Shown here: positions 62,531 to 64,000 of the stretch, one piece after another
Numbering within the stretch: the stretch's first letter is position 1
Layout: the number at the start of each line of letters is the position of its first letter
Program-made: the position numbers and the translations under genes
Notes under the pieces: model-generated
What the model saw: the letters and a program-made list of their open reading frames with translations, nothing else
The model's database searches: none
Told to the model about the DNA's origin: nothing
Assembly (NCBI GenBank): GCA_905182995.1
Contig: CAJJDP010000057.1
Span: 378,676-442,675, forward strand
Length of the DNA stretch: 64,000 nucleotides
Direction of reading: 5' to 3'
Origin: Paramecium octaurelia
Lineage: Eukaryota; Ciliophora; Oligohymenophorea; Peniculida; Parameciidae

Positions 62531-64000
62531 ATGATTAATTTGGAAAATTTTGATCAAACAAAATTCAAAAATCCCATTCTTGATAGGTATGATATCTCCA
62601 ATACAAAAGTCCGCGGTCAATTTAAGCTTGCCGATTAATTGGAATCCTTCCTTAAGAATTAATTTAGATAACTTTGTAAGAATTAAAGCAAAGACGACCA
62701 GATTTGAAACTGGACAAGCAAGATTGGTAAAAATTCTGGGAACACTAAGAAATAAAAAGATAATAAAAATTAGAAGCTTGTATTGAGACCAGATAACAAA
62801 TTATTTAAGCAGGCAGCATGTAAGGAAATGATAATGACGATCAAAACTTTAAGGATTCTAGAATTTCAGAGCAACAGAGCAATGCAATTGAGAGAGAGAA
62901 AAAGGAATTGGAGAAGATGAAATAAAGACAATAAAAAGAAATAGACTAAATGTTGGAATATGAAAGAAGGATGCAAGAAATTAGATTGAGGAATGAGGAG
63001 AAATAAAAATTATAAATGGCCAAATAAATGAGAAGAGAGTAGGAATTGTTGGAAAAAAGAGCTTAGTAAGAATATGAGAAACAAATGAGAGAAGAAGAGA
63101 AAAAAAAGAAATAACAGGATGAGGAAAGACAGTAAAGGTAATTGGCTAGTGAACATTTCAGAAGAGAATAGGAAAGAGCTAAAATGGAATAAGAAAAACA
63201 AGTCTAATTGAAAATAGAAGCAAAAAGGAAGGAAGAAGAAAGAAGATTAAAATAATTGTAATTCTAGTAATAAACACAATAAATTTAATAATAATATGAA
63301 GAGGAAATGTAGAGAAAAAGATTAATCATGTAATAAAAAGAAGCCGAACGGCTTCAAACTATTGAGATTCAGAGATAGTAAAGAATCTAAGAATCACAAC
63401 AAGCCTAACAGGAGTTGGCTATTAAGTTAGTAAATGCACGAGTCAAGTAGGAGGATCAATTGAATAATATGAAGAAGGTATTGCATAATATCATGATTAG
63501 TCATTCGATTTGAAGTAATAACGAATTGAGTAGAGAAGAAGAGAATTTGAAGAGATGAAAATGCAGAAAATGTATGAAAATCAGATATAGGCTTTGTAAC
63601 ATCAAGAGAAGATAAAGGAAGTGATGGAAAAGAATTAGATTCAAGAGGAAAAAAAGAAATATGATTATTTTCATAAACTATAAGAGGTTGAGTAAAGAAA
63701 GGAAGAGTTGGAAAGGTTGAAGCAATAGGAATTAATTTCCAGAAAATAATAAATATATGAAAAAGAATTATAAAGATAATAGGTCTTATAAAATAATGAG
63801 AAATAGTTGGAATTAAAGACCAATGATTTTCTAAGGAAATTCTAAGAAAAGGAATAATTAATTTATGAGGTAAGCAATAATTCAATTATTTAAGAAATAA
63901 TTTGAAAAATAATAAATCTAACATGAGTAAAAAGTAAATGAACTTTTAAAAGAATAGGATAAGAAGGAAGCATTAGAAAGAATTATGAGATTGTAAGAAT
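62531..64000 (+). CDS. E/R/Q-rich coiled-coil protein, 5' part (continues past window)
   Basis: Starts at ATG 62531; introns of 23 nt at 62587-62609, 23 nt after NNMKK near 63480, and 25 nt near 63872. A short ordered N-terminal domain contains QACRLIGILPQELIQITLQE and DWQKFWEHQEIKRQQKLEAC, then an acidic spacer, then hundreds of residues of E/R/K/Q repeats of trichohyalin type. The frame is open to the last base. The GILP.EL motif before a charged rod is seen in some ciliary and cytoskeletal proteins, but I cannot name the family. Glutamines are often TAA. Confidence 0.75.

Noticed and set aside
63010-63885. Minus-strand hydrophobic frames in the last kilobase
   Set aside because: Antisense of the E/R/Q-rich coiled-coil gene, whose frame is supported by three introns and continues to the window end.

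Overview
The window is a piece of ciliate macronuclear-type genome, most probably Paramecium or a close relative. It is very AT-rich. Reading frames run freely through TAA and TAG, which must be read as glutamine, and essentially every gene ends in TGA. About 50 introns could be placed by frame and GT..AG ends; nearly all are 20-32 nt, the size range typical of Paramecium. Genes are packed on both strands, usually with gaps of 50-300 bp. I saw no rRNA, tRNA, CRISPR array, transposon or telomere repeat. Gene models below were joined by hand from the sequence, so exon junctions are inferences.

Layout. 1-9.3 kb: end of a membrane protein (+), a coiled-coil protein (-), a pseudokinase with a Q/P-rich tail (-), a 7TM receptor (+), an unknown protein (-), a damaged TVP23-like gene (-), and two small acidic/unknown genes. 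9.4-16.8 kb: a divergent Rab-like GTPase, a decaying WD40 gene, a small NlpC/P60-like protein, the spliceosome-disassembly helicase Prp43 (one-base frame break) and an unknown gene. 17.4-23 kb: a second pseudokinase, a cyclic-nucleotide-binding channel-like protein and phosphoenolpyruvate mutase, all +. 23.1-28.7 kb: a giant (-) gene joining a VLIG-type GTPase, a Cys/His-rich region and a vWA-like domain. 28.8-34.1 kb: TMEM258 (OST subunit), a coiled-coil protein and exportin CSE1. 34.2-45.4 kb: unknown genes, an HSPA12-type Hsp70, a long coiled coil, a DP-type transcription factor and kinesin-13 with a polyglutamine tail. 45.4-51.1 kb: small unknown genes and a 1419-residue P-loop (NACHT-like) NTPase. 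51.1-55.5 kb: two head-to-head papain-like proteins lacking the catalytic cysteine, and mRNA cap guanine-N7 methyltransferase. 56.1-61.7 kb: a Myb/SANT protein inside an exact 1334-bp duplication split by one N, then a coiled-coil protein. 61.9-64 kb: a small unknown gene and the start of an E/R/Q-rich coiled-coil gene running off the end.

This is not an operon-like system; neighbours have unrelated functions (splicing, nuclear transport, glycosylation, cell cycle, cilia/microtubules, phosphonate metabolism). Themes that stand out are enzyme-family members that have lost catalytic residues (two kinases, two papain-like proteases), relic coding segments broken by in-frame TGA, polyglutamine written with TAA, and a duplication that looks like an assembly join rather than biology.
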